Assembly (NCBI GenBank): GCA_036744635.1
Contig: DAIOHQ010000020.1
Coordinates: 1-30,955 of the forward strand
Reading direction: 5' to 3'
From: DAIOHQ01 sp036744635
Lineage (GTDB): Bacteria; Planctomycetota; Phycisphaerae; Tepidisphaerales; Tepidisphaeraceae
DNA length: 30,955 bases
The notes under the pieces are model-generated. The model did no database searches. It saw only the letters and a list, made by a program, of their open reading frames with translations, and was not told the DNA's origin. Below are positions 1 to 6,767 of the stretch, piece after piece (position 1 is the stretch's first letter; the number at the start of each line of letters is the position of its first letter). Made by a program: the position numbers and the translations under genes.

Positions 1-1018
1 CCAGCAGCGTCAGGGCGATGCCGGTGACCCCGCACAGGTCCACCGAATATTTCACCGCCAGGGCGTCGAACCAGCCGCAGCGCCTTGGCCGGCGGGTGGT
101 CGTGCCATATTCCTGGCCGCGCTCGCGGATGTAGTCGCCGGTGTTGTTGGCCTGCTCGGTGGGGAACGGCCCGCCGCCCACGCGGGTGGAATAGGCCTTG
201 ATGATCCCCACGAAATTCGCCACCGCCTGCGGCGGGCATCCCGCCCCGGTGAAAAGCCCCAGGGCGCTGCAGTTGGAGCTGGTGACGTACGGATAAGTCC
301 CGTGATCCACATCCAGCAGCACCGCGTGCGCCCCCTCGAACACCACCTTCTTCCCCTCCTTGATGTACCCGATCAGCAGATGGCCGCAGTCATCCACGAA
401 AGGCCCCAGCCTGCGCCCGAAATCGCGGTAGCTCTCGAAGATAGCCTTGCCATCCAGCGGCGGAACATCGTACATCGCCTTGAACAGCTTGTTGCGCTCG
501 GCGGCAATGCGCTCCACCCGTTCGCGCAGCTTTTGCTCGTGCAGCAGGTCTGCCACGCGGATCGCCGTCGTCCGGTGCATCTTGTCGGCATAGGCCGGGC
601 CGATGCCGCGTTTGGTGGTGCCGATCCCCTTCGCTCCCGCCGCCAATTCGCGGGCCTCATCCTCGGCCTTGTGCCAGGGCATGACCACGTGGGTCTTGTA
701 GCTGATGCGCACATTAGCCGGCGAGACCGCGAACCCTTTGCCCAGAAACTCGTCGATCTCCGCAAACAGCGCCTCGGGATCGAGCACGACGCCGTTGCCG
801 ATCAGGTTCATGATATGCGGCCGGAAGATTCCCACCGGCAGCAGGTGGGTGGAATACTTGTTGCCGCCGAAGCGGACGGTGTGCCCGGCGTTGGCCCCGC
901 CGCAATAGCGCACGACGACATCCGCGTGCTCGGTAAGCAGATCGACGATCTTCCCCTTCCCCTCATCGCCCCATTGCAGGCCGAACACACAGGTATTGCC
1001 GGTGGAAAAAGGGCTCAT
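1..1018 (-). CDS. purA: Adenylosuccinate synthetase, C-terminus cut by window edge
   Basis: Catalyses the GTP-dependent joining of aspartate to IMP to form adenylosuccinate, the first committed step of AMP synthesis, in the cytosol. The first 339 codons are present. The nucleotide-binding signature GDEGKGK is at residues 17-23 and NAGHT (His46) at 43-47. The later motifs KGIGTTKRGIGPAY, DVDHGTYPYVTSSN and a segment ending RRPRRCGWFDAL are all family hallmarks. The start is the ATG at 1016-1018, because the conserved N-terminus begins only a few residues later. No Shine-Dalgarno sequence precedes it; a sigma70-like promoter lies so close that the mRNA may be leaderless. The reading frame runs off the left end about 90 residues before the usual C-terminus. 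Confidence 0.97.
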   Translation of the reverse strand, partial: MSPFSTGNTCVFGLQWGDEGKGKIVDLLTEHADVVVRYCGGANAGHTVRFGGNKYSTHLLPVGIFRPHIMNLIGNGVVLDPEALFAEIDEFLGKGFAVSPANVRISYKTHVVMPWHKAEDEARELAAGAKGIGTTKRGIGPAYADKMHRTTAIRVADLLHEQKLRERVERIAAERNKLFKAMYDVPPLDGKAIFESYRDFGRRLGPFVDDCGHLLIGYIKEGKKVVFEGAHAVLLDVDHGTYPYVTSSNCSALGLFTGAGCPPQAVANFVGIIKAYSTRVGGGPFPTEQANNTGDYIRERGQEYGTTTRRPRRCGWFDALAVKYSVDLCGVTGIALTLL

Positions 1019-1024
1019 GCCCGA

Positions 1025-1053
1025 AAGTTAAGAGCGGCGGGAAGGGATGTCAA
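1025..1053 (-). promoter_or_regulatory. purA promoter, probably giving a leaderless mRNA
   Basis: Reading the minus strand, a perfect TTGACA (1053-1048) is followed by 17 nt and TAACTT (1030-1025). Only six bases, TCGGGC, then separate it from the purA ATG. A normal initiation distance would put the transcript start at or next to the A of the start codon. The absence of any ribosome-binding site agrees with this. Confidence 0.6.
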
Positions 1054-1099
1054 CTTGAACGGAGGGGAACGGAGGGCAGTTGGGAGTTGGGGAGGAGAG

Positions 1100-1190
1100 G
1101 AAGGCACGAAGGCACGCAGGCACGCAGGCACGAAGTGGCGGATGGGCCGCTTGCTCCTTCGTGCCTTCGTGCCTCTTGCCTTCGTGCCTC
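1100..1190. repeat. Inverted repeat built of GGCACGA heptads (copy 1)
   Basis: The left arm (1100-1135) is four or five tandem GGCACG(A/C)A units. The right arm (1156-1190) is the reverse complement, CTTCGTGC units with one CTCTTGCC interruption. About 20 nt separate the arms. The same composite, with the same CTCTTGCC interruption in the right arm, recurs at 11538-11622. It lies between purA and the histidine kinase and would fold as a long hairpin. No coding potential is evident. Confidence 0.8.
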
Positions 1191-1250
1191 TCTCGGTGTC
1201 TCCGTGCCTCGGTGCTTTTGTTTTGCTGGAAGCTCCTGGTCTCCTTCGGC

Positions 1251-1256
1251 TATAAT
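1251..1256 (+). promoter_or_regulatory. Putative -10 box for the histidine kinase gene
   Basis: A perfect TATAAT, in the context GGCTATAATTCCG, lies 30 nt upstream of the chosen kinase ATG. No convincing -35 hexamer is found at 16-18 nt; TTGCTG at 1223-1228 is too far away. Initiation would fall near 1263, just downstream of the heptad inverted repeat. Confidence 0.4.
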
Positions 1257-1286
1257 TCCGTGCGGAAGATGAGAAAGGACCACCTC

Positions 1287-2534
1287 ATGGCGATGGCTGA
1301 TTTCATCCTGGCCAACATCGAGCCGATCCTCGCGGATTGGGAAGTTTTCGCCCGCGGCATCCAGGCCGGGGCGACGATGGACCCCGCCGCCCTGCGCGAT
1401 GATGCCGAAATGATCCTCCGCACCACCGCCCGGGACATGCGGACCGCCCAAAGCGAGGCCCAGCGCGCCGAAAAGTCCAGGGGAGGGGCCAGCCCCTCGG
1501 AAAACAGCGCCCAGGTCAACGCGGCCTCCACCCTCCACGCCATGTCGCGGGTGGATTCGGGATTCGCCTTGATGGATGTGGTCGCCGAATACCGCGCCCT
1601 GCGCGCCGGCGTCATCCGCCTTTGGCGCAAAGGCGCCCCCCATCCCGGCCCCGCCGGCCTCGATGAGCTGACCCGCTTCAATGAGTCCATCGACCAGTCG
1701 TTGGTCCGGGCGGTGCGCAGCTACGGGCAGCGGATCGACCAATCCCGCCAGTTGTTCCTGGCCATCCTCGGCCATGACCTGCGCAATCCCTTGAACGCCG
1801 TGAAGATGTCGGCGCAGGTATTGTCCCGCCCCGGCGAGTGCCGGCCGGAAGTCTCCATGTTCCCCGCCGGAATCCTCGCCAGCGCCGCGGCGATGGAAGG
1901 GCTGATCGGCGATCTGCTCGATTTCGCGGCGGCCGGCCTCGGCGGCAAGCTGCCCATCGAGCCCGCCGCGATGGACCTGGCCGCGCTCTGCCGGGAGGTG
2001 GTCGCGGAGATGCGGGCGGGCTATCCCGACCGCGCCCTGCGCTTCGCCAGTCACGGCGATCTGACCGGAAAGTGGGATGCCGGCCGCCTGCGCCAGGTGG
2101 TTTCCAACCTGCTCGCCAACGCCCTGCAGCACGGGGCGCCCGACCGGCCGGTGAAATTGTCGGTCCGGACGAAAGGGCCGGACGTGCTCCTATCAGTGGC
2201 CAACGCGGGAATGCCCATCCCCCCCGCCGCCCTGGCGACGATGTTCGAGCCGCTGGTGCGCGGGTCTGGGGCCGACCGAACCTCCCCCCGCCGCCCCGGC
2301 AGCATCGGCCTGGGCCTCTACATCGCCCGCGCTGTGGTCCTCGCCCACGGCGGCGAAATCGACGTCCACTCCTCCAAACCCGCCGGCACCACCTTCACCG
2401 TCCACCTCCCGCCTGCGGCGAGCAATTCCTCCGGAGTACCGCCGGCACCGGCGGTGGGCAAGAGCAAGAAACCGGCGGCCAAGGGTGGCAGGCGCGGGCG
2501 ACGGGGTGACAAGGCAGGGGGGGTGACAAGGTGA
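1287..2534 (+). CDS. Soluble sensor histidine kinase with RsbRD_N-like input domain
   Basis: A 415-residue protein without membrane segments. Residues ~5-140 are helical and resemble the N-terminal domain of RsbR-type regulators and some kinases (many acidic and hydrophobic positions, LANIEPILADW). The dimerisation/phosphoacceptor box is LAILGHDLRNPLNAVK with His163. The N box is LLANALQHG and the G box GLGLYIARAVVLAHGG. The ATG at 1287 is preferred over 1269 and 1293 because GAAAGGA lies 7-8 nt upstream of it. The C-terminal tail is odd: residues after the ATPase domain read AASNSSGVPPAPAVGKSKK, encoded by a short repeat also found in the CHAD gene. The last codons and stop (VTR*) lie in a GTGACAAGG repeat. 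No response regulator is adjacent, so its partner is unknown. Confidence 0.9.
   Translation: MAMADFILANIEPILADWEVFARGIQAGATMDPAALRDDAEMILRTTARDMRTAQSEAQRAEKSRGGASPSENSAQVNAASTLHAMSRVDSGFALMDVVAEYRALRAGVIRLWRKGAPHPGPAGLDELTRFNESIDQSLVRAVRSYGQRIDQSRQLFLAILGHDLRNPLNAVKMSAQVLSRPGECRPEVSMFPAGILASAAAMEGLIGDLLDFAAAGLGGKLPIEPAAMDLAALCREVVAEMRAGYPDRALRFASHGDLTGKWDAGRLRQVVSNLLANALQHGAPDRPVKLSVRTKGPDVLLSVANAGMPIPPAALATMFEPLVRGSGADRTSPRRPGSIGLGLYIARAVVLAHGGEIDVHSSKPAGTTFTVHLPPAASNSSGVPPAPAVGKSKKPAAKGGRRGRRGDKAGGVTR
2412..2441 (+). repeat. Copy of the CACCTGCGGTGGGCAATTC element inside the kinase gene
   Basis: The bases CCTGCGGCGAGCAATTCC followed by TCCGGAGTACC match, with a few substitutions, the element at 9385-9417 in the CHAD gene and in inverted form at 8786-8821. 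It is read in the frame giving SNSSGVP. Confidence 0.65.
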
Positions 2535-2543
2535 GGGGGTGAA
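2505..2543 (+). repeat. GTGACAAGG / GAGGGGGTGA repeat at the kinase 3' end
   Basis: GGGTGACAAGG occurs twice here, followed by TGAGGGGGTGA. The reverse complement of the same units lies at 13843-13880, at the 3' end of the second histidine kinase gene. The kinase stop codon (2532-2534) is formed by AGG-TGA inside the repeat. Confidence 0.7.
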
Positions 2544-2603
2544 GCGGAACAGGGTGCAATCGCCCGCTTGTCGGCGGCGGCGGCATCGCTTATTCTCGCG
2601 GGC

Positions 2604-2918
2604 ATGGCGAAAAGGGAGCGGACCGCAAAAGAGAGCACCACTTCCGCCCCCGCCCCGCCTTCCCCCGGCAAGCCTTCTGCTTTGCTCGATACCCGGATCA
2701 TCTATTGCGGCGACAACCTCGAACAACTCGCCAGGCTCCCCGACGCCTGCGTGGACCTGATCTACATCGACCCGCCTCTCCCCCCCTGTCCCGCCCTTCA
2801 AGTCCAATGGCAACCTTGGCGCGAAACCAAGGCCCCGCTTTTGCGCGGCTTGGAAGACCGCCACGCCTCCGCCGCCGCGCATGGCACGCGCGCCCGATTA
2901 CTTTTTGCCGAGAGGTGA
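2604..2918 (+). pseudogene. N-terminal remnant of a site-specific DNA methyltransferase
   Basis: From the ATG at 2604 the frame reads MAKRERTAKE, then RIIYCGDNLEQLARLPD and VDLIYIDPP. This is the usual start of the DPP(F/Y) site-specific DNA methyltransferase family, including its cofactor and catalytic entry motifs. In intact relatives DPP is followed by FNSNRNY, then W-GETKE and EDRHAS. Here FNSNRNY is replaced by LPPCPALQVQ, but RETKAP and LEDRHASAAAH are still recognisable, so the degraded family sequence continues to about 2890 before the frame ends. The remaining ~300 residues are missing. A matching C-terminal piece lies at 4656-4913, on the far side of a complete restriction-modification pair. 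The family identification is from remembered motifs, not an alignment. Confidence 0.75.
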
Positions 2919-2930
2919 TACACTCCTCCC

Positions 2931-3935
2931 ATGAAAGCAGCGGCCCAGCCTACTGAGTTTTCCGATGATGAGCAGGCGATCCTCGCCGAGTTCCTCGCCA
3001 TCGGCGATCTCGATGACATCATCCCCGGCCTGGCGCGGGACCAAAAGGCGATGCGCCGAATCGAGGCGGTGGTGCAGGGCCGGGAAACCTCCCACGATCT
3101 GGTTCACGGCGATGCCCGTACGGCTTCCGCCCTCGAGGAGAACGCGATCCATCTCGTCGTCACCTCGCCGCCCTACTGGACGCTCAAGCGCTACAACGAA
3201 CACGACGAACAGATGGGGCATGTCGTGGACTATTCCGATTTCATCGCCCGGCTGGATGACGTCTGGCGCAATTGCTACCGGGCGCTGGTGCCGGGCGGGC
3301 GGCTCATCATCAATGTCGGCGATGTCTGTCTCTCCCGGAAAAAGAACAATGGCCGGCACATGGTCGTTCCGCTGCACGCGACCATCCAGGAACACTGCAA
3401 GGAACTGGGATTCGACAACCTCGCCCCGATCATCTGGCACAAAATCGCCAATGCCAAATACGAGGCGAGCGGAGGGGGCGGAGGGTTTCTCGGCAAGCCT
3501 TACGAGCCCAACGCCGTCATCAAGAACGACATCGAGTACGTGCTGATGCAGCGCAAACCCGGCGGATACCGCAGCCCGACGCCGCGCGAGCGGCTGCTCA
3601 GCATCATCAGCGCCGAGAACTACCAGCTCTGGTTCCGCCAGATCTGGTCCGACCTGCGCGGCACTTCCACCTCGAACCATCCCGCCCCCTATCCGATCGA
3701 GTTCGCCGAGCGGCTGGTGCGGATGTTTTCTTTCGTGGGCGATACCGTTCTCGACCCGTTCATGGGAACGGGGACAACCAACAGCGCCTGCGCCCGCTGG
3801 GGGCGCAACAGCATCGGTATCGAGCTGGATGCCAAATACTTCGCGATGGCCCGCCAGCGGGTGTTGGCGCACGGGGCCGATCTTTATCTTTCTTCCAACG
3901 TGACGGCGCGGGTACACGAACATGCCAAACCTTGA
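2931..3935 (+). CDS. Type II DNA methyltransferase (SPPY motif), restriction-modification partner
   Basis: Transfers a methyl group from S-adenosylmethionine to DNA, protecting sites from the nuclease encoded next to it. The 334-residue protein has the beta-class motif order: catalytic motif IV TSPPYW at 78-83 comes first and the cofactor-binding FMGTGTT at 277-283 last, with a likely target-recognition region between. SPPY is typical of N4-cytosine enzymes, whereas DPPY marks N6-adenine ones, so an m4C product is inferred. The ATG at 2931 follows AGAGGTGA. The final 14 nt overlap the endonuclease gene, indicating one transcript with the methyltransferase translated first. A CTCGAG hexamer, the site expected from the partner nuclease's family, lies inside this gene at 3132-3137. 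Confidence 0.9.
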   Translation: MKAAAQPTEFSDDEQAILAEFLAIGDLDDIIPGLARDQKAMRRIEAVVQGRETSHDLVHGDARTASALEENAIHLVVTSPPYWTLKRYNEHDEQMGHVVDYSDFIARLDDVWRNCYRALVPGGRLIINVGDVCLSRKKNNGRHMVVPLHATIQEHCKELGFDNLAPIIWHKIANAKYEASGGGGGFLGKPYEPNAVIKNDIEYVLMQRKPGGYRSPTPRERLLSIISAENYQLWFRQIWSDLRGTSTSNHPAPYPIEFAERLVRMFSFVGDTVLDPFMGTGTTNSACARWGRNSIGIELDAKYFAMARQRVLAHGADLYLSSNVTARVHEHAKP

Positions 3936-4659
3936 TGCGGGCCTGCGGGAAGCCGTGCGATATTTCTGGCGGATGCGGCAACGGCAGTCTTCGCGCCAGG
4001 AAGAAGGCACGGATGCCGACGCCCGCGACCGGGGGGCCAGGGGCGCGGTCACCGGCGGAAAGCAGATGGACGGGTTCATCCGCCTGATCCGCGACTTGCT
4101 GATCGCGGCCAGGGTGCCGGTCGAGTGCATCGGGATCGACAGGCACATCGAGCTGCCGGGGTGGTTTCGCGCCGAGAAGAAGTGGGACCTGATTGTGGTG
4201 CGCGAGAAGGAACTTCTGGCGGCGCTGGAGTTCAAGTCTCAGGTCGGGCCGTCCTTCGGCAACAACTTCAACAATCGCACCGAGGAGGCGCTGGGAAGCG
4301 CCACCGACATCTGGGCCGCCTATCGGGAGGGGGCGTTCAAGCCGTCTTCGCGGCCGTTTCTGGGCTACCTGATGTTGCTGGAGGATTGCGCGCGGTCGCG
4401 GGCGCCGGTGAAGGTCGTGGCCCCGCACTTTCCGGTCTTCCCGGAGTTCCGCGGAGCCTCCTATCGGGACCGTTACTCCATATTGATTGAGAAGCTCCTG
4501 CGCGAGCGTCTGTACGATGGGGCGTGCTTTCTGCTGTCGGGCGCGGAATCGGCGAGCACCGGCGCCTATCTTGAGCCGCACCCGGAACTGACGTTCGCCA
4601 AGCTCGCGTTGCCGCTGGTGGGGCAGGTTGCCGCGGCGTGTCGCAGAGGGGGAAAATGA
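3922..4659 (+). CDS. PaeR7I/XhoI-family type II restriction endonuclease
   Basis: Cuts unmethylated DNA; characterised members of this family recognise CTCGAG. The 245-residue length fits. Family signatures seen are ARGAVTGGKQMDGF (39-52), the helix-strand segment LPGWFRAEKKWDLIVV (78-93), LLAALEFKSQVG (98-109) and SFGNNFNNRTEEALGSA. Asp89 and Glu103-x-Lys105 make a PD-(D/E)xK active site. The ATG at 3922 overlaps the methyltransferase by 14 nt. The stop overlaps the next ATG as ATGA (4656-4659). Nothing looks inactivated. Family membership is from recognised motifs; the CTCGAG specificity is inferred from the family. Confidence 0.9.
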   Translation: MPNLDAGLREAVRYFWRMRQRQSSRQEEGTDADARDRGARGAVTGGKQMDGFIRLIRDLLIAARVPVECIGIDRHIELPGWFRAEKKWDLIVVREKELLAALEFKSQVGPSFGNNFNNRTEEALGSATDIWAAYREGAFKPSSRPFLGYLMLLEDCARSRAPVKVVAPHFPVFPEFRGASYRDRYSILIEKLLRERLYDGACFLLSGAESASTGAYLEPHPELTFAKLALPLVGQVAAACRRGGK

Positions 4660-4913
4660 CCCACTCCGCCGATGACTGGTTCCCCATTCAGGTGAAGCAG
4701 GTGGACAAGGTGGGCCGGCCGGACATCGACGCCTCGCAGGCGGTGATGGAACGGGAAGGGCAGGGCGGCCGACAGCGCGGCTTTTTCGGGGCGTTCGGAT
4801 ACACTGCCGACGCCGAGCAGGAATGCGCCGCGTTCCACAAGCGGACGGGCAGGATCATCAAGCTGCTGACGGTGAAAGAGATTCTGGACGAGGAGCAGGT
4901 GCAGAAGATGTGA
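4656..4913 (+). CDS. C-terminal fragment of a split site-specific DNA methyltransferase
   Basis: The 85 residues read DDWFPIQVKQ, then VGRPDIDASQAV, RGFFGAFGYTADAE, and finally TGRIIKLLTVKEILDEE. This is the usual C-terminal end of the large DPP-type DNA methyltransferases whose N-terminus is recognisable at 2604-2918. No catalytic motif is present in this piece. It begins at an ATG that overlaps the endonuclease stop (ATGA) and has a purine-rich GAGGGGGA just upstream, so it could still be translated from the restriction operon. Either it is inert debris or it has been kept as a small coupled protein; the sequence does not decide. Confidence 0.7.
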   Translation: MTHSADDWFPIQVKQVDKVGRPDIDASQAVMEREGQGGRQRGFFGAFGYTADAEQECAAFHKRTGRIIKLLTVKEILDEEQVQKM

Positions 4914-4925
4914 GGAGCATGAACT

Positions 4926-5600
4926 ATGGATGTCCGTCCTGGCGACAATGAGTTAGTGGATGCTGCCGGTGTGAACCAGCCCGCTCAGAATCTGTCGGAT
5001 TCGGATGTACAACTTCTCACTGCGGCGCGCGACGCCCAGTTCAGGCTCGAAGCGCTCGAATTCGCCTATGACTCCAACGTTCGCCGATTGACCGCCTACA
5101 AGACCTGGCTCGACTTCCTCGCCGTTCTCGTGGCGATCGTGTTCCTGTTTCTTCAATATCTCGCGACTAAAGAAAATTTGCCGCGCGCCCACGATGTGCT
5201 TGGATATGCCGGCACCGGCCTTTCGTTCGTAATCATTCTGCTGGCAATCTGGAGCGCGATGGCGCGATGGTCCGGACAAATTGAGAAGAAGCTTGAGTTA
5301 TCAACGGAAATACGCACGATGCTAGGGAATCATCGTGTGCTGTCGGAAGCCAGACCGCTGGAGCATGCACAACTCCGGTCGTGGGTTGGGGATTCGGACA
5401 AATTCGAACAGAAGCGAAAGCACGAATTGGCTTCACTGTCGCGGTACTTTCTTCTGCGTGGGTTTCAGCATACGGGGAACAAGCATCCAGGGTGTGGAAT
5501 TACGTGCTCAATCTGTGGTAAGCTCTGGGTGCCTGAGAGTAACAAGAGCGCGTGGAAAACTTGGATTCCATTCTGTCACTGCAACGGATGTGGAATTTAA
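4926..5600 (+). CDS. Two-TM protein with C-terminal cysteine cluster (SLATT/mobilome CxxC-like)
   Basis: A 224-residue protein. Residues 28-59 are helical, two membrane helices lie at about 61-80 (WLDFLAVLVAIVFLFLQYLA) and 91-110, and a charged helical region follows. The C-terminal cluster is Cys190, Cys194-x-x-Cys197, Cys217, Cys219-x-x-Cys222, a likely zinc site. The layout resembles the two-TM SLATT-type effectors and the so-called mobilome CxxC proteins found beside defence and mobility genes. The cysteine spacing is longer than I recall for the latter, so this is an architectural analogy. The ATG follows GAGGAG at 4913-4918, only 12 nt after the methyltransferase remnant. Two small genes continue downstream. 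GC is visibly lower than in the flanks. Confidence 0.7.
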   Translation: MDVRPGDNELVDAAGVNQPAQNLSDSDVQLLTAARDAQFRLEALEFAYDSNVRRLTAYKTWLDFLAVLVAIVFLFLQYLATKENLPRAHDVLGYAGTGLSFVIILLAIWSAMARWSGQIEKKLELSTEIRTMLGNHRVLSEARPLEHAQLRSWVGDSDKFEQKRKHELASLSRYFLLRGFQHTGNKHPGCGITCSICGKLWVPESNKSAWKTWIPFCHCNGCGI

Positions 5601-5613
5601 CTGGAGCAGAAAA

Positions 5614-5877
5614 ATGAAAAAGCGGACAGTGGACCTGGCAAAACAACTCCTCGCGACGATCCCAAGAGCGGAAATAGACGATCTCGTTCATCTGCTGAAA
5701 TACTTCAATCGGACCTCGGACGAAAATCTTAGGGTCAATGCGATGCAGAACGGTTTCTTGAAGCCAGACGAGCCGGCACTTGAACAGGAGACGCGCGTCC
5801 TGCTAGAAAAAGCCGCGTCCAGCCAAGATGTATACATGATGACGACAAGCAACGTGTGCAAGTGTTGCGGAAAATAG
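5614..5877 (+). CDS. Small unrecognised protein with C-terminal CKCCG
   Basis: An 87-residue protein starting MKKRTVDLAKQLLATIP, mostly helical and soluble, and ending in a cysteine-rich CKCCGK. The ATG at 5614 has GGAG 8 nt upstream, and the gene starts 13 nt after the two-TM protein, suggesting one operon. The cysteine-rich tail echoes the cysteine cluster of the upstream protein. I do not recognise the family. Confidence 0.6.
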   Translation: MKKRTVDLAKQLLATIPRAEIDDLVHLLKYFNRTSDENLRVNAMQNGFLKPDEPALEQETRVLLEKAASSQDVYMMTTSNVCKCCGK

Positions 5878-5903
5878 AAGAGTCGCAGAAAGAGGAGCCA
5901 GCA

Positions 5904-6389
5904 ATGCCAACAAAAAAGACATCCTACAACTTTGATCTCAAGATCAGCGTTGCTCGTGGTAGCGTGGCCTTCTATCTATTGAGATCGTATGATGAAGATA
6001 GCTTCCACATCTGGGCAAAATTAAAGCATGTTGATGATGGACAATTCCTCCCAAACGGCAACCCATCTTGGCATCAGAATTTCGCCGTTACGCAAGGCGG
6101 TGAATTTACGCTTGATTTTCCGGACTGGGATGGTGATCCAGTCATTGAAGTATCCTTATTCGTTGATGGCGCTGAAATGCTTTATGCCAACGGCAGTGGG
6201 GATAATATGGATCAATGGGTTCGGAGACTTCGTTCCGGCGTATATCAATCGAGTGATCGTCAGATTAAGTTCAACCTCGCACTCCTGCGTCGAACCTCCC
6301 CGGCGATTATGAAGCATCTGATGGCGGCTCAATCGCTTCTTCTCGGTGAGGCCATCGGTCCTAAGAAGAAGAGCACCCGAGGTGGCTGA
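5904..6389 (+). CDS. Unrecognised protein, last gene of the accessory cassette
   Basis: A 161-residue soluble protein. The N-terminal ~110 residues look beta-rich, with alternating hydrophobic positions (SVAFYLLRSYDEDSFHIWAK, then FTLDFPDWDGDPVIEVSLFV). A helical, basic tail ends KKKSTRGG. A strong GAGGAG lies 6-7 nt before the ATG at 5904, 26 nt after the previous stop. AT-rich codon choice (tta, gat, aat) contrasts with the GC-rich flanks and supports horizontal acquisition. No known family recognised. Confidence 0.65.
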   Translation: MPTKKTSYNFDLKISVARGSVAFYLLRSYDEDSFHIWAKLKHVDDGQFLPNGNPSWHQNFAVTQGGEFTLDFPDWDGDPVIEVSLFVDGAEMLYANGSGDNMDQWVRRLRSGVYQSSDRQIKFNLALLRRTSPAIMKHLMAAQSLLLGEAIGPKKKSTRGG

Positions 6390-6767
6390 GGACGGAAGGG
6401 GGCGTACGGAAGGGGGGACGCTTCGCAGTACTAATGCGGACTAGGCGACATCCGCCATTCGCTGCCGGCAGATAACGCAGGAGGGAGAGGCGGAACCCAT
6501 CAGGGCCCAAGCCCCCCCTGAATTCCGCCTCTCCCTCCCGCACCCAGCCTCGGTTGCCGTCGGCACGACCCTCCCTTCCCCCCTCCGTTGGGGGCAAGAA
6601 TCGAAACGGGGAAGCGGCGAATCGGCGAAACGGCGACAAAACTCCCGCCCATCAGAGTGGATTGCTGCTCGGAGCGGTGCGTGGACGGCCCGTCGGAGGG
6701 GGCGGCTTTGTCCGCCTGACTTATGGATTGGATTGGAGTAAACGGACCTGACCCCCGTCCGCTTCTC
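6390..6767. other. Gene-free stretch with one large hairpin
   Basis: No gene is supported here. The only structure seen is the inverted repeat at 6480-6538. Pyrimidine-rich and CGGCGAA-type simple sequence fills the rest (for example 6598-6643). Confidence 0.6.
6480..6538. repeat. Large hairpin downstream of the accessory cassette
   Basis: GGAGGGAGAGGCGGAA (6480-6495) is perfectly complementary to 6523-6538. A second stem, TCAGGG (6500-6505) with CCCTGA (6516-6521), continues it. No T tract follows, so it is either a non-canonical terminator or a palindromic repeat. Confidence 0.7.

Noticed and set aside
302..1255. 317-codon plus-strand frame over purA
   Set aside because: purA motifs are intact on the minus strand; this frame is its shadow and runs into the heptad repeat.
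1050..2132. 360-codon minus-strand frame over the first histidine kinase
   Set aside because: Gly/Ala/His-rich shadow; the kinase boxes on the plus strand are clear.
2568..2603. Upstream extension of the N-terminal methyltransferase remnant
   Set aside because: The codons before ATG 2604 are repeat-derived and unlike the family N-terminus MAKRERT.
2812..2835. CCTTGG...CCAAGG palindrome as a regulatory site for the methyltransferase
   Set aside because: Only six-base arms inside degraded coding sequence; expected by chance at this length.
2898..4235. 445-codon minus-strand frame over the methyltransferase and endonuclease
   Set aside because: No recognisable motif, whereas both plus-strand products carry diagnostic catalytic motifs and overlap as operon genes do.
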